DNA of 64,000 bases from Planotetraspora silvatica (GTDB taxonomy: Bacteria > Actinomycetota > Actinomycetes > Streptosporangiales > Streptosporangiaceae). The stretch's first letter is position 1. Each line of letters begins with the position of its first letter. Below the pieces are notes generated by a model that saw only the letters and a program-made list of their open reading frames with translations, made no database searches and was not told the origin of the DNA. The DNA is taken from positions 1 through 64,000 of the forward strand of contig NZ_BOOQ01000060.1 of assembly GCF_016863315.1 (NCBI RefSeq), in the 5' to 3' direction. This document shows, one piece after another, positions 35,380 to 43,688 of the stretch. The position numbers and the translations under genes were made by a program.

Positions 35380-35916
35380 TCAGGACAGGCAGCTGACGTG
35401 TGCCAGAGCCTGCTTCAGCAGAACGCCCTGGCCGCCGGTCATCTCCTGCTGCACGACCGGCGACGCGGCCTCCTCCGGCGTGAACCAGACCAGGTCGAGC
35501 GCGTCCTGCCGGGGACGGCAGTCGCCCGCGACGGGGACGACGTACACGAGTGACACGGCGTGCTGCCGGGGATCGTGGTACGGCGTGACGCCCTGGGTCG
35601 GAAAGTACTCGGCGATGGTGAACGGCTGGGGCGAGGCGGGGATGCGGGGGAGCGCCGTGGGGCCGAGATCCTTCTCCAGGTGGCGCATGAGCGCGTCGCG
35701 CACACGCTCGTGGTGGAGGACGCGCCCGGACACGAGCGCACGGCTGACCGTTCCGTCCGACCCGATGCGGAGCAGCAGGCCGACATGCGTCACCACGCCC
35801 GTGTCGTCGACCCGCACGGGCACCGCGTCGACGTAGAGGATCGGCATCCGCGCGCGGGTCGACTCGAGCTCGTCGGGACTGAGCCAGCCGGGCGTGGTTT
35901 CGGTCATTTCGGTCAT
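35380..35916 (-). CDS. NUDIX-like protein (DUF4916 type)
   Basis: A 178-residue cytosolic protein. PGWLSPDELESTRARMPILYVDAVPVRVDD, LLLRIGSDG and the Tyr/Asp-rich YHDPRQHAVSLVYVVPV segment match the actinomycete NUDIX-family group also called DUF4916. The usual GX5EX7REUXEEXGU box is degenerate, so hydrolase activity is uncertain. Two in-frame ATGs (35916, 35907) are equally possible; no clear Shine-Dalgarno. Confidence 0.75.
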   Translation of the reverse strand: MTEMTETTPGWLSPDELESTRARMPILYVDAVPVRVDDTGVVTHVGLLLRIGSDGTVSRALVSGRVLHHERVRDALMRHLEKDLGPTALPRIPASPQPFTIAEYFPTQGVTPYHDPRQHAVSLVYVVPVAGDCRPRQDALDLVWFTPEEAASPVVQQEMTGGQGVLLKQALAHVSCLS

Positions 35917-36072
35917 TGATCGATGGTACCCGGCCTCCCGCGCTTGACTCCGGCATTGCCGGAACGCGCAGCGCGTGTGGCATTCTCGGCGCGTCCTATG
36001 GCGAAGGCTTTGAGGGCGGCGGCGGGGGATGGTGGCTGGCGGTAACGACAACGCGGCCACGCAGGGGGATCG

Positions 36073-36101
36073 TTGAACCTGGATACAGTATCCGGGTAGT
36101 T
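36073..36101 (+). promoter_or_regulatory. Promoter with palindrome in the spacer, before sensor kinase
   Basis: TTGAAC (36073-36078) can serve as -35 with a -10 region around 36096-36102. Exactly between lies the perfect palindrome GGATACAGTATCC (36081-36093). A second related element, TTGTATAC, follows. A repressor bound here would exclude polymerase. No adjacent regulator gene is seen. Confidence 0.5.
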
Positions 36102-36132
36102 GTATACGGTCTTCGCCTGAAGGGAGCGAGCC

Positions 36133-37545
36133 GTGACCAGCAAGCCACTTGGAAACGGCCGGCTGCGGAGGGTGTCGCGCCACCTGCGCCCGCGGTCGAT
36201 CCGTGGACGTCTCACCGCGCTGGTCACCCTCCTCGCGGTGCTCCTCCTGCTTCCCGCGGGCGCGGCGGAGGGCGCCGTGGGGCGCCAGGCCATCGGGGAC
36301 GCCCTCTGGCTGGAAGTCCGGGAACAGGCCGACCTCACAGCGGCGGCCGACAGGCTTCACGAGCTGGGCGACCCCGTCGTCCCGCACGTCGCCGGCGTCG
36401 ATCTGGTCCAGGTCGTCGCGCCGAACCACCGCGTCATCGACGCCTCGAAGGACGCCCTGGGGTTGCCGCCCCTGAGCTCGGCCTGGCCGAGGCCGGGCGA
36501 TCCGGAGGAGGACGTGCAGACCTGCACCGCGACGCATCTGGGCTGCGTCCGGCTCTCCGCGCTCCGGGTCCAGGCCACGGCGAACTCGCCAGTGGTCTAC
36601 GCGGGCCGTCTCGCGGCCGGTCTGACCTCGACCGGGATCTTCGCCCGGCTCTTCGGCATCCAGGACGTGGCGCTGGTCCTGCTGGCCGCGTGGGCGACCT
36701 GGAAGATCACCGGCCGTACCCTGAAGCCGGTCCGCGCCATTCGCGACGACCTCGCCGCGATCAACGGGAACGACCTGAGCAGCCGCGTGCCCGAGCCTCC
36801 GGGCCGGGACGAGATCGCCCGGCTCGCCAAAACCGTCAACGCCACCCTGAGCCGGATCGAGGAGGCCAAGCTGAACAGGGACGCCGTCCTCGCACGGCAA
36901 CGGCAGTTCGTCGCCGACGCCTCACACGAGCTGCGCACCCCTCTCGCGGGCCTGCGCGCCGAGCTGGAGATCGGGCAGTTGCATCCGGACGACACCGACC
37001 TGAACACCCTGCTCAACAGCGCACTGGTGGACGTCGACCGGCTGGAGGCGATCATCACCGATCTGCTCCTGCTGGCCAGGGTGGGAACCGCCGGGGCCGC
37101 GGACAAGACTCAGCTGAACCTGTGCGACCTGGTCCGGGATGAGGTCTCCCGCAGGCTCGACCGCCTGCCGAACCGGCTGCGGACCGACCCGGACGTGCCC
37201 GTCACCGCCGTGAGCGTCCAGATCGCCCGTGCGCTGAAGAACCTGCTCGACAACGCCCAGCGGCACACCAGGAGCCTCGTCGAGGTCAGCGTGCGGCGCA
37301 ACGGGTCCTTCGCCGAGCTGGCCGTCGACGACGACGGCGCCGGCATCCCCGAACCCGACAGGGAGCGTGTCTTCGAGCGGTTCACCCGGCTGGACACGGC
37401 CCGCAGCCGCGACCACGGCGGCACCGGTCTGGGGCTGGCGATCGCCCGTGAGATCGCGCATGCCCATCAGGGCACCCTGGAGGCGGTGGAGTCGCCCAGC
37501 GGCGGCGCCCGGTTCCTGCTCCGGCTGCCTCTCGCCGGCGGATAG
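36133..37545 (+). CDS. Sensor histidine kinase with Cys-pair extracellular domain
   Basis: A 470-residue kinase: helix 1 (about 27-47), extracytoplasmic sensor with C131 and C138, helix 2 (about 170-190), HAMP (TGRTLKPVRAIRDDLAAI), HisKA with H265 (DASHELRTPLAGL), and HATPase (NLLDNAQRH, DDDGAGI, GGTGLGLAI). The sensor domain is related to those of the kinases at both window edges (ARF/GRL motif, [VI]DL[VLI]Q, Cys pair, YAG). The GTG at 36133 follows AGGGAG. No response regulator is adjacent. The promoter has an embedded palindrome. Confidence 0.9.
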   Translation: MTSKPLGNGRLRRVSRHLRPRSIRGRLTALVTLLAVLLLLPAGAAEGAVGRQAIGDALWLEVREQADLTAAADRLHELGDPVVPHVAGVDLVQVVAPNHRVIDASKDALGLPPLSSAWPRPGDPEEDVQTCTATHLGCVRLSALRVQATANSPVVYAGRLAAGLTSTGIFARLFGIQDVALVLLAAWATWKITGRTLKPVRAIRDDLAAINGNDLSSRVPEPPGRDEIARLAKTVNATLSRIEEAKLNRDAVLARQRQFVADASHELRTPLAGLRAELEIGQLHPDDTDLNTLLNSALVDVDRLEAIITDLLLLARVGTAGAADKTQLNLCDLVRDEVSRRLDRLPNRLRTDPDVPVTAVSVQIARALKNLLDNAQRHTRSLVEVSVRRNGSFAELAVDDDGAGIPEPDRERVFERFTRLDTARSRDHGGTGLGLAIAREIAHAHQGTLEAVESPSGGARFLLRLPLAGG

Positions 37546-37581
37546 GCCCGTCTCCGCACCCCGGACAGCCGGGCCGCCGTC

Positions 37582-39072
37582 TCAGCCCAGGCGGATGACG
37601 TTCCACGAGACCGGGGGCAACAACACGTGCAGAGGGTCGTGCTCGATGTCCGGGTTGGGGCGAGGCGCGATCCGGCCGGGGGCGTCGGCGGTGTTGCGGG
37701 CGTAGACGTCGGGATCGGTCAGGGTGGTGGCCTCGACGATCCGGGCGTCGCCGAGAGCCCGGGCGTCGATGACGAGGGAGAGCGGCCGGTCGGTCGACCG
37801 GTTGACCGCGAACAGGGTCGTGCCCTCTTCGGAGTGGGTGGCGACCGCGTGGAGCAGCGGCACCTCGCCGTACTCGGCCGTCTCGTACAGCGGTGAGACC
37901 GGTTCGACCCGCAGCACGTCGCCCGCCGCGTACCGGGACGCCTGGGCGAACGGATGGAAGGTGGTCTGCCGCCACGCCCGCCCGCCCGGCTCGGTCATGA
38001 TGGGCGCGATGACGTTGACCAGCTGGGCCAGCGAGGCTGCGGTCACGCGGTCACTGTTGCGCAGCAGGGTGATCAGCAGGCCGCCGAGGGCCACCGCGTC
38101 CGCCAGGTGATAGTGGTCCTCCAGCAGCGGCGGAGCGATCGGCCAGTCCTCCCGGGGCCCGGCCTGCTGGAACCGGCTGAGGTACCAGACGTTCCACTCG
38201 TCGAACGAGACGTCGATCCTCTTGCGGGATCTGAGCCTCGCCCCGACGTGGTCGGCCGTGGCGACGACCGAGGAGATGAAGTACTCCATGTCGGTCGAGC
38301 AGGCCAGGAAGCTCCCCAGGTCCCCGTTCTTCTCCTCGTAGTAGGCGTGGCAGGAGATGTAGTCGACGACGTCGTAGGCCTCCTCCAGCACGGTGGCCTC
38401 CCAGGCGCCGAAGGTCGGCATGGAGGACCCGGAGCTGCCGCAGGCGACGAGCTCCAGGCCGGGGTCGACCATGCGCATGGCGCGGGCGGTCTCGGCGGCG
38501 AGCCTGCCGTACTCCCGGGCCGTCTTGTGGCCCGTCTGCCAGGGGCCGTCCATCTCGTTGCCGAGGCACCAGATCCTGATGCCGTGCGGCTCCGCCGTCC
38601 CGTTGGCGACGCGACGGTCGGACAGCGCCGTGCCCGCGGGGTGGTTGCAGTACTCCAGTAGGTCGAGGGCCTCGGTGATGCCGCGGGTGCCGAGGTTGAC
38701 CGCCATCATCGGCTCGACCCCGGCCTTACGGCACCAGCGCACGAACTCGTCGACGCCGACCTCGTTCGTCTCGGTGCTGTGCCAGGCCAGGTCGAGCCGT
38801 CGCGGCCGCCCGGAGACCGGCCCGACACCGTCCTCCCAGCGATATCCGGAGACGAAGTTGCCCCCTGGGTAGCGGACCGTGGAAACGCCGAGCTCTCTGG
38901 TGAGGGAGAGGACGTCGCGGCGGAAGCCGTCCTCGTCGGCGGCCGGATGGGACGGCTCGTAGACGCCGGTGTATACGCAGCGGCCGAGATGCTCGATGAA
39001 CGTGCCGAAGGTGCGACGCCGCACCGGTGCCACCTGGAACGCGGGGTCGATCGTGAGATGTGCCTCGTGCAC
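37582..39072 (-). CDS. GH51 alpha-L-arabinofuranosidase
   Basis: A 496-residue intracellular glycoside hydrolase that releases arabinose from arabino-oligosaccharides. Acid/base E173 sits in LGNEMDGPW and nucleophile E292 in SFDEWNVWY; TVRYPGGNFVSGY is a further family signature. The C-terminal 120 residues form the accessory beta-sandwich. No signal peptide. The GTG at 39072 has AGGAG upstream. It begins 44 bp after the end of a TetR gene on the same strand and may be in its transcript. Confidence 0.93.
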   Translation of the reverse strand: MHEAHLTIDPAFQVAPVRRRTFGTFIEHLGRCVYTGVYEPSHPAADEDGFRRDVLSLTRELGVSTVRYPGGNFVSGYRWEDGVGPVSGRPRRLDLAWHSTETNEVGVDEFVRWCRKAGVEPMMAVNLGTRGITEALDLLEYCNHPAGTALSDRRVANGTAEPHGIRIWCLGNEMDGPWQTGHKTAREYGRLAAETARAMRMVDPGLELVACGSSGSSMPTFGAWEATVLEEAYDVVDYISCHAYYEEKNGDLGSFLACSTDMEYFISSVVATADHVGARLRSRKRIDVSFDEWNVWYLSRFQQAGPREDWPIAPPLLEDHYHLADAVALGGLLITLLRNSDRVTAASLAQLVNVIAPIMTEPGGRAWRQTTFHPFAQASRYAAGDVLRVEPVSPLYETAEYGEVPLLHAVATHSEEGTTLFAVNRSTDRPLSLVIDARALGDARIVEATTLTDPDVYARNTADAPGRIAPRPNPDIEHDPLHVLLPPVSWNVIRLG

Positions 39073-39116
39073 GGTGAGACTCCTCTGTGGGGAGACGCGG
39101 AGGCCTCAGGCGCGGT

Positions 39117-39773
39117 TCAGCGGGGCGGATAGTCGCCGAGGCCGTCGCGGAGCCGGTCGAAGACCCGGCGGACGTCGTCGTGGTGGGCCCGCTCGACCGT
39201 CTCGTCGTCGCCGCCCGCGGCCACCCGCTCGCGCAGCCGGCGGTACAGCGCACGCTGCGCGCCGATCAGGGTGGAGGCGACGATCGACGGGATGGGATCG
39301 TCGGGATCCGCTTCGGCCTCGGCCGCCACCGCCTCGGCGAGAGTGCTCACGAGATGAGCGTTGACCTCGTACATCTTCCGCTGCAACGACGGATTGGCGT
39401 TCACCAGGTCGAAGAACCCGCGGGGGTGCGCCTGGTCCCGCCGGATGCCCGCCACGAGCCGGGTCTGCGACAGGCACAGCTGCCGGAAGGAGTCGAGGAT
39501 CGAGACGCCGGGCGCCCGCTCCCTGACGGCGGCCAGTGACATGGCCTCGCGTTCATCCGCCCGATAGAAGACCAGGTCCTCTTTCGTGGGGAAGTGGTTG
39601 AACACCGTCTTCTTCGACACCTGGGCGACCGCGGCGATCTCGTCCACCGTCACGTCGTCGAAGCCCCGGGCGCGAAAGAGCGAGGCGGCGGTGTCGGCGA
39701 TGAGCTGACGCGTCTGGCTCTTCTTCATCTCACGCAGCCCGCCCGGTCGCATGGGCACAGCGTAGCGGTTCAT
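39117..39773 (-). CDS. TetR-family regulator
   Basis: A 218-residue repressor with FDDVTVDEIAAVAQVSKKTVFNHFPTKEDLV as helix-turn-helix and a long helical ligand domain. GGGAG six bases upstream supports the ATG at 39773; ATG 39752 is an alternative. Divergent from the DrrAB-type exporter at 39841, its likely target. The arabinofuranosidase follows on the same strand; a regulatory link there is unproven. Confidence 0.9.
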   Translation of the reverse strand: MNRYAVPMRPGGLREMKKSQTRQLIADTAASLFRARGFDDVTVDEIAAVAQVSKKTVFNHFPTKEDLVFYRADEREAMSLAAVRERAPGVSILDSFRQLCLSQTRLVAGIRRDQAHPRGFFDLVNANPSLQRKMYEVNAHLVSTLAEAVAAEAEADPDDPIPSIVASTLIGAQRALYRRLRERVAAGGDDETVERAHHDDVRRVFDRLRDGLGDYPPR

Positions 39774-39787
39774 ACCTTGCTCCCGAT

Positions 39788-39815
39788 TTGACTACACTAA
39801 GGGCATTATTACACT
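39788..39815 (+). promoter_or_regulatory. Promoter of the ABC exporter operon
   Basis: TTGACT (39788-39793) and TACACT (39810-39815) are spaced 16 bp and lie 26 bp upstream of the ATG with AGGAG between. TACACT occurs twice here (also 39793-39798), suggesting direct half-sites for the divergent TetR. Confidence 0.6.
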
Positions 39816-39840
39816 TGGAGTACTTAAATCAGGAGATCTC

Positions 39841-40827
39841 ATGACGCAACCGGCGGTCGCCACGACCCGCCTGACCAAGCGCTACGGCGATTTCGAAGCG
39901 GTGCGGGGCATCGATCTGACCGTCGAGAGCGGCGAGACGTTCGGTTTCCTCGGCCCGAACGGCGCCGGGAAGTCCACGACCATCAGCATGTTGTGCACCC
40001 TCGTGACCCCGACGGGAGGAACCGCGAGCGTCGCCGGGCACGACATCGTGCGCGAGCGCGACGAGGTGCGCCGCAACATCGGGCTGGTATTCCAGGACAC
40101 CACCCTGGACGGCTATCTCACCGCCGAGCAGAACCTCCGGCTGCACGCCGGCCTGTACGGCGTGCCGAAGAGCGAACTCGACGCCCGGCTGCGGCAGGTC
40201 CTCGACATGGTCGGCCTGTGGGACCGGCGCGCCAGCAAGGTGAACACGTTCTCCGGTGGGATGAAACGGCGGCTGGAGATCGGCCGCGGCCTGCTCCACT
40301 CGCCCCGCGTGTTGTTCCTCGACGAGCCGACCGTCGGCCTCGACCCCCAGACGCGCAGCTCCATCTGGGCCTACATCCGCGAACTCAAGCAGGCCGAGGA
40401 GATCACGATCTTCCTGACGACCCACTACATGGACGAGGCCGAGAACTGCGACCGGATCGCGATCATGGATCACGGTCAGATCATCGCCCTCGACACCCCC
40501 GAGGCGCTGAAGGCGGGCGTGGGCAAGGACCGCGTCCGGATCGAAACCGAGGACGACGACAAGGCGATCGCCGTACTGGCCGAGCAGTTCGGGCTGGAGG
40601 CGACCGCGTCCGAGGGCGCCGTCACCTTCTTCGTGGAGCAGGGCGAGAAGTTCGTCCCCACGCTCTTCGGGGAGTTCCCCCTGTCGATCCGGGCCGTCAA
40701 CGTCGCCCGCCCGAGCCTCGACGACGTGTTCATGTCCTACACAGGCAAGACCATGCGTGACGCGGAGGCGACCGCCGGCCAGCGTGGCCGGGACACCATG
40801 GCGAAGTTCCGAGGAGTGCGCCGATGA
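39841..40827 (+). CDS. DrrA-like ABC exporter ATP-binding protein
   Basis: A 328-residue ATPase: Walker A GPNGAGKSTT, Q-loop FQDTTLDG, signature FSGGMKRR, Walker B VLFLDEPTVGLD, and H-loop TTHYMDEAE. The C-terminal extension of about 90 residues is typical of the daunorubicin-resistance DrrA family. It energises the permease encoded next; start and stop overlap (ATGA). AGGAG precedes the ATG. It is expected to export a hydrophobic compound under TetR control. Confidence 0.92.
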   Translation: MTQPAVATTRLTKRYGDFEAVRGIDLTVESGETFGFLGPNGAGKSTTISMLCTLVTPTGGTASVAGHDIVRERDEVRRNIGLVFQDTTLDGYLTAEQNLRLHAGLYGVPKSELDARLRQVLDMVGLWDRRASKVNTFSGGMKRRLEIGRGLLHSPRVLFLDEPTVGLDPQTRSSIWAYIRELKQAEEITIFLTTHYMDEAENCDRIAIMDHGQIIALDTPEALKAGVGKDRVRIETEDDDKAIAVLAEQFGLEATASEGAVTFFVEQGEKFVPTLFGEFPLSIRAVNVARPSLDDVFMSYTGKTMRDAEATAGQRGRDTMAKFRGVRR

Positions 40828-41690
40828 CCGCCGTCCAGACCGCGCCGGTGTCGCGGATCCGGGTTCCCCGCCGCAGCTTCGCCGGTGAGCTGCGCGCCAT
40901 CAAGATCGTCTGGCAGCGGGAGCTCATCCGGTTCTTCAGCGACCGGCTGCGGATCCTCACCTCGCTGGTGCAGCCGTTCCTGTTCCTGTTCGTGCTGGGC
41001 ACCGGCCTGTCGCAGCTGACGTCCGGCGGTACGGGCGGCCTCAGCCTGCGTACGTTCCTCTACCCGGGCATCCTCGCCATGGCCGTGCTGTTCACCGCGA
41101 TGGCCTCCGCCGCCTCGATCGTCTGGGACCGCGAGTTCGGCTTCCTGCGCGAGATGCTGGTCGCGCCGGTCCGCCGCAGCTCGATCGTCATCGGCAAGTG
41201 CGCGGGCGGCGCCACCGTCGCCGCCTTCCAGGGCGTCATCGTCATCTGCATCGCCGGCCTCGTCGGCGTGCCGTACGCGCCGGGGCTCGTGCTCGGCGTG
41301 TTCGGCATCCAGCTGCTGCTGGCGTTCACCATCACGGCCTTCGGGGTCATGATGTCCGCCCGGATCAAGCAGATGCAGTCGTTCATGGCGCTCACGCAGA
41401 TGCTGATCCTGCCGCTGTACTTCCTGTCCGGCGCCGTCTTCCCGGCGTCGAACCTGCCCGGGTGGCTGACCGTTCTCAACCGCATCGACCCGCTCGCCTA
41501 CGCGGTGGACCCCATCAGGCGCATCGTGTTCTCGCACCTGACGATGGATCCCGCCGTACGGCAGCGGCTCGACGCGGGCATGACCTGGGGGAGCTGGCGG
41601 GTGCCCACCCTGCTCGAGGTCGGCGTCGTGGCGGCCATCGGGGCCGTCCTGCTGGCGATCGCGATCGCGGAGTTCAGCAAGACGGACTGA
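40824..41690 (+). CDS. DrrB-like ABC exporter permease
   Basis: A 288-residue ABC-2-type permease with six membrane helices. LVQPFLFLFVLGTGLS, FLYPGILAMAVLFTAM, REFGFLREMLVAPVRR and YFLSGAVFPASNLPGWL are family signatures. Its ATG overlaps the ATPase stop by four bases, so the two subunits are translationally coupled. Resistance or export of a secondary metabolite is the likely role. Confidence 0.92.
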   Translation: MTAVQTAPVSRIRVPRRSFAGELRAIKIVWQRELIRFFSDRLRILTSLVQPFLFLFVLGTGLSQLTSGGTGGLSLRTFLYPGILAMAVLFTAMASAASIVWDREFGFLREMLVAPVRRSSIVIGKCAGGATVAAFQGVIVICIAGLVGVPYAPGLVLGVFGIQLLLAFTITAFGVMMSARIKQMQSFMALTQMLILPLYFLSGAVFPASNLPGWLTVLNRIDPLAYAVDPIRRIVFSHLTMDPAVRQRLDAGMTWGSWRVPTLLEVGVVAAIGAVLLAIAIAEFSKTD

Positions 41691-41784
41691 GCGGCCAGGC
41701 CGACGCCGGGCACGCGGAGGCGGAGGTCGACGACGACGCCCCGGCGGGCCTACGTCGACGAGACGGACGAGACAAGGGATCGAC

Positions 41785-43623
41785 ATGTGCGGAATCACGG
41801 GCTGGGTGTCGTTCGAGCGTGACCTGGGGGAGGCGCTGCCCACCCTCGAGGCGATGACCCTGACCATGGCCCGCCGAGGGCCGGACGACCACGGGACCTG
41901 GGTGGCCGGGCACGCGGCCCTCGGCCACCGCCGTCTCGCGATCATCGACCTGCCCGGGGGACGGCAGCCGATGAGCGTGCGCACCCCCGAGGGCGACGTC
42001 GCGCTCGTCTACTCCGGCGAGACGTACAACTTCGCCGAGTTGCGGCGCGAGCTCCTGCGGCGCGGGCACACGCTGCGCACGACATCCGACACCGAGGTGG
42101 TGCTGCACGGCTACCTGGAGTGGGGCGAGGCGGTGGCGGAGCACCTGAACGGCATGTTCGCCTTCGCGATCTGGGACGGCCGGCGGGACACGCTGGTGAT
42201 GGTCCGCGACCGCATGGGGGTCAAGCCGCTCTTCTACCACCCGACGTCCGACGGGGTGCTGTTCGGTTCCGAACCCAAGGCCATCCTCGCCAACCCGCTC
42301 GCCGAGACGGCCGTCGGGCTCGACGGGCTGAGGGAGCTGTTCGCCTTCGTCAGGACGCCCGGTCTGGCGATCTGGAAGGGCATGCGCGAGGTCGAGCCGG
42401 GGACCGTCGTCAGCGTCGGCCGGGACGGGATCCGCGTCGACAGGTACTGGTCCCTGCGGACGGCGCCCCACACCGACGACCGGGAGACGACGGTCGCCCG
42501 GGTCCGCGACCTGCTCGAGGACATCGTCGGCCGGCAGCTCGTCGCCGACGTCCCGCGCTGCACGCTCCTGTCCGGCGGGCTGGACTCCTCGGCCCTGACG
42601 GCGATCGCCGCCCGGCGGTTGTCGGGCACGGGGGAGACGCTGCGCAGCTTCGCGGTCGACTTCGCCGGGCAGGAGGAGAACTTCGTCGCCACGGAGCACC
42701 GCGCCACACGCGACGCCCCTTACGTGCACGACGTCGCCAAACTGTCCGGCACCGACCACGAGGACGTCGTGCTCGGCTCCGCCGCTCTCGCCGATCCCGG
42801 GACGCGGGCCGCCGTCATCCGCGCCCGGGACACCCCCGTCGGGCTGGGGGACCTGGACGCCTCACTCCATCTGCTGTTCTCGGCCGTCCGCCGCCACTCG
42901 ACCGTCGCGCTGTCGGGGGAGTCCGCCGACGAGGTGTTCGGCGGATACCGGCAGTTCTTCGATCCCAAGGTCAGACAGGCCGACACCTTCCCCTGGCTGG
43001 CGTCCTTCGCGGGCGGCTCACGGCCGCGCACCTTCCTCGACCCCGGCCTGAGCCGCGCGCTCGACCTCGGCCGCTACATCGGGGACGCGTACGGCACGGC
43101 CGTCGCCGGGGTCGAGCGGCTGGACGGCGAGAGCGACCTCGAGCACCGGATGCGCCGGATCTCCTACCTCTACCTGACCCGGTTCGTCCGCGTCCTGCTG
43201 GACCGCAAGGACCGCGCCAGCATGGCCGTGGGCCTCGAGGTGCGGGTGCCGTTCTGCGACCACCGGCTCGTGGAGTACGTCTACAACGTCCCCTGGGCGC
43301 TCAAGTCGTACGACGGGCGCGAGAAGAGCCTCCTGCGCGGCGCGACCGCCGACCTGCTGCCGCAGTCGGTGGTGGACAGGACGAAGAGCCCCTATCCCTC
43401 CACGCAGGATCCGGCGTACACGGCCACGATGCGCGGCAACGCGCGCGACCTCCTCGCCGACCCGGCCGACCCGGTCTTCGGGATCATCGACCGCGACGGC
43501 CTGCGCCGCGCCGTCGACGCGACGGACCCGCGGGTCGCGCCCCTCGCCCGCCGCCTGTTCGAGCGCGCCCTCGACGTGTCCCTCTGGCTCCGGATGTACA
43601 AGCCGGTCATCACGACGTCATAG
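41785..43623 (+). CDS. asnB: Asparagine synthase (glutamine-hydrolysing)
   Basis: A 612-residue class B enzyme that converts aspartate to asparagine with ATP and glutamine. The N-terminal glutaminase nucleophile C2 is intact (MCGITGWVSF), with RRGPDDHG and LGHRRLAIIDL. The synthetase half has the ATP-pyrophosphatase loop LLSGGLDSSAL and SGESADEVFGGY. An intact C2 argues against a lasso-peptide cyclase. Located 94 bp after the ABC permease on the same strand, so read-through is possible. A strong terminator follows. Confidence 0.93.
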   Translation: MCGITGWVSFERDLGEALPTLEAMTLTMARRGPDDHGTWVAGHAALGHRRLAIIDLPGGRQPMSVRTPEGDVALVYSGETYNFAELRRELLRRGHTLRTTSDTEVVLHGYLEWGEAVAEHLNGMFAFAIWDGRRDTLVMVRDRMGVKPLFYHPTSDGVLFGSEPKAILANPLAETAVGLDGLRELFAFVRTPGLAIWKGMREVEPGTVVSVGRDGIRVDRYWSLRTAPHTDDRETTVARVRDLLEDIVGRQLVADVPRCTLLSGGLDSSALTAIAARRLSGTGETLRSFAVDFAGQEENFVATEHRATRDAPYVHDVAKLSGTDHEDVVLGSAALADPGTRAAVIRARDTPVGLGDLDASLHLLFSAVRRHSTVALSGESADEVFGGYRQFFDPKVRQADTFPWLASFAGGSRPRTFLDPGLSRALDLGRYIGDAYGTAVAGVERLDGESDLEHRMRRISYLYLTRFVRVLLDRKDRASMAVGLEVRVPFCDHRLVEYVYNVPWALKSYDGREKSLLRGATADLLPQSVVDRTKSPYPSTQDPAYTATMRGNARDLLADPADPVFGIIDRDGLRRAVDATDPRVAPLARRLFERALDVSLWLRMYKPVITTS

Positions 43624-43642
43624 GGCGCGTACGGGACGACGA

Positions 43643-43672
43643 GGCCCCCGCACTCGACGGAGTGCGGGGGCC
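43643..43672. terminator. Strong terminator between asnB and the NlpC/P60 gene
   Basis: A 13-bp perfect stem (GGCCCCCGCACTC with GAGTGCGGGGGCC) and four-base loop, 19 bp after the asnB stop and 16 bp from the convergent gene's stop. It can act for both. Confidence 0.88.
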
Positions 43673-43688
43673 CGATCGTTCGCGGAGG

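Noticed and set aside
39072-39117. Functional link between the TetR at 39117 and the arabinofuranosidase
   Set aside because: The short gap allows co-transcription, but the TetR is better explained as regulator of the divergent ABC exporter; no sugar-type regulator features are seen.
41785-43623. Lasso-peptide cyclase near an ABC exporter
   Set aside because: C2 and the glutaminase motifs are intact, there is no nearby precursor peptide, RRE or transglutaminase-like protease, so ordinary asparagine synthase is the better call.
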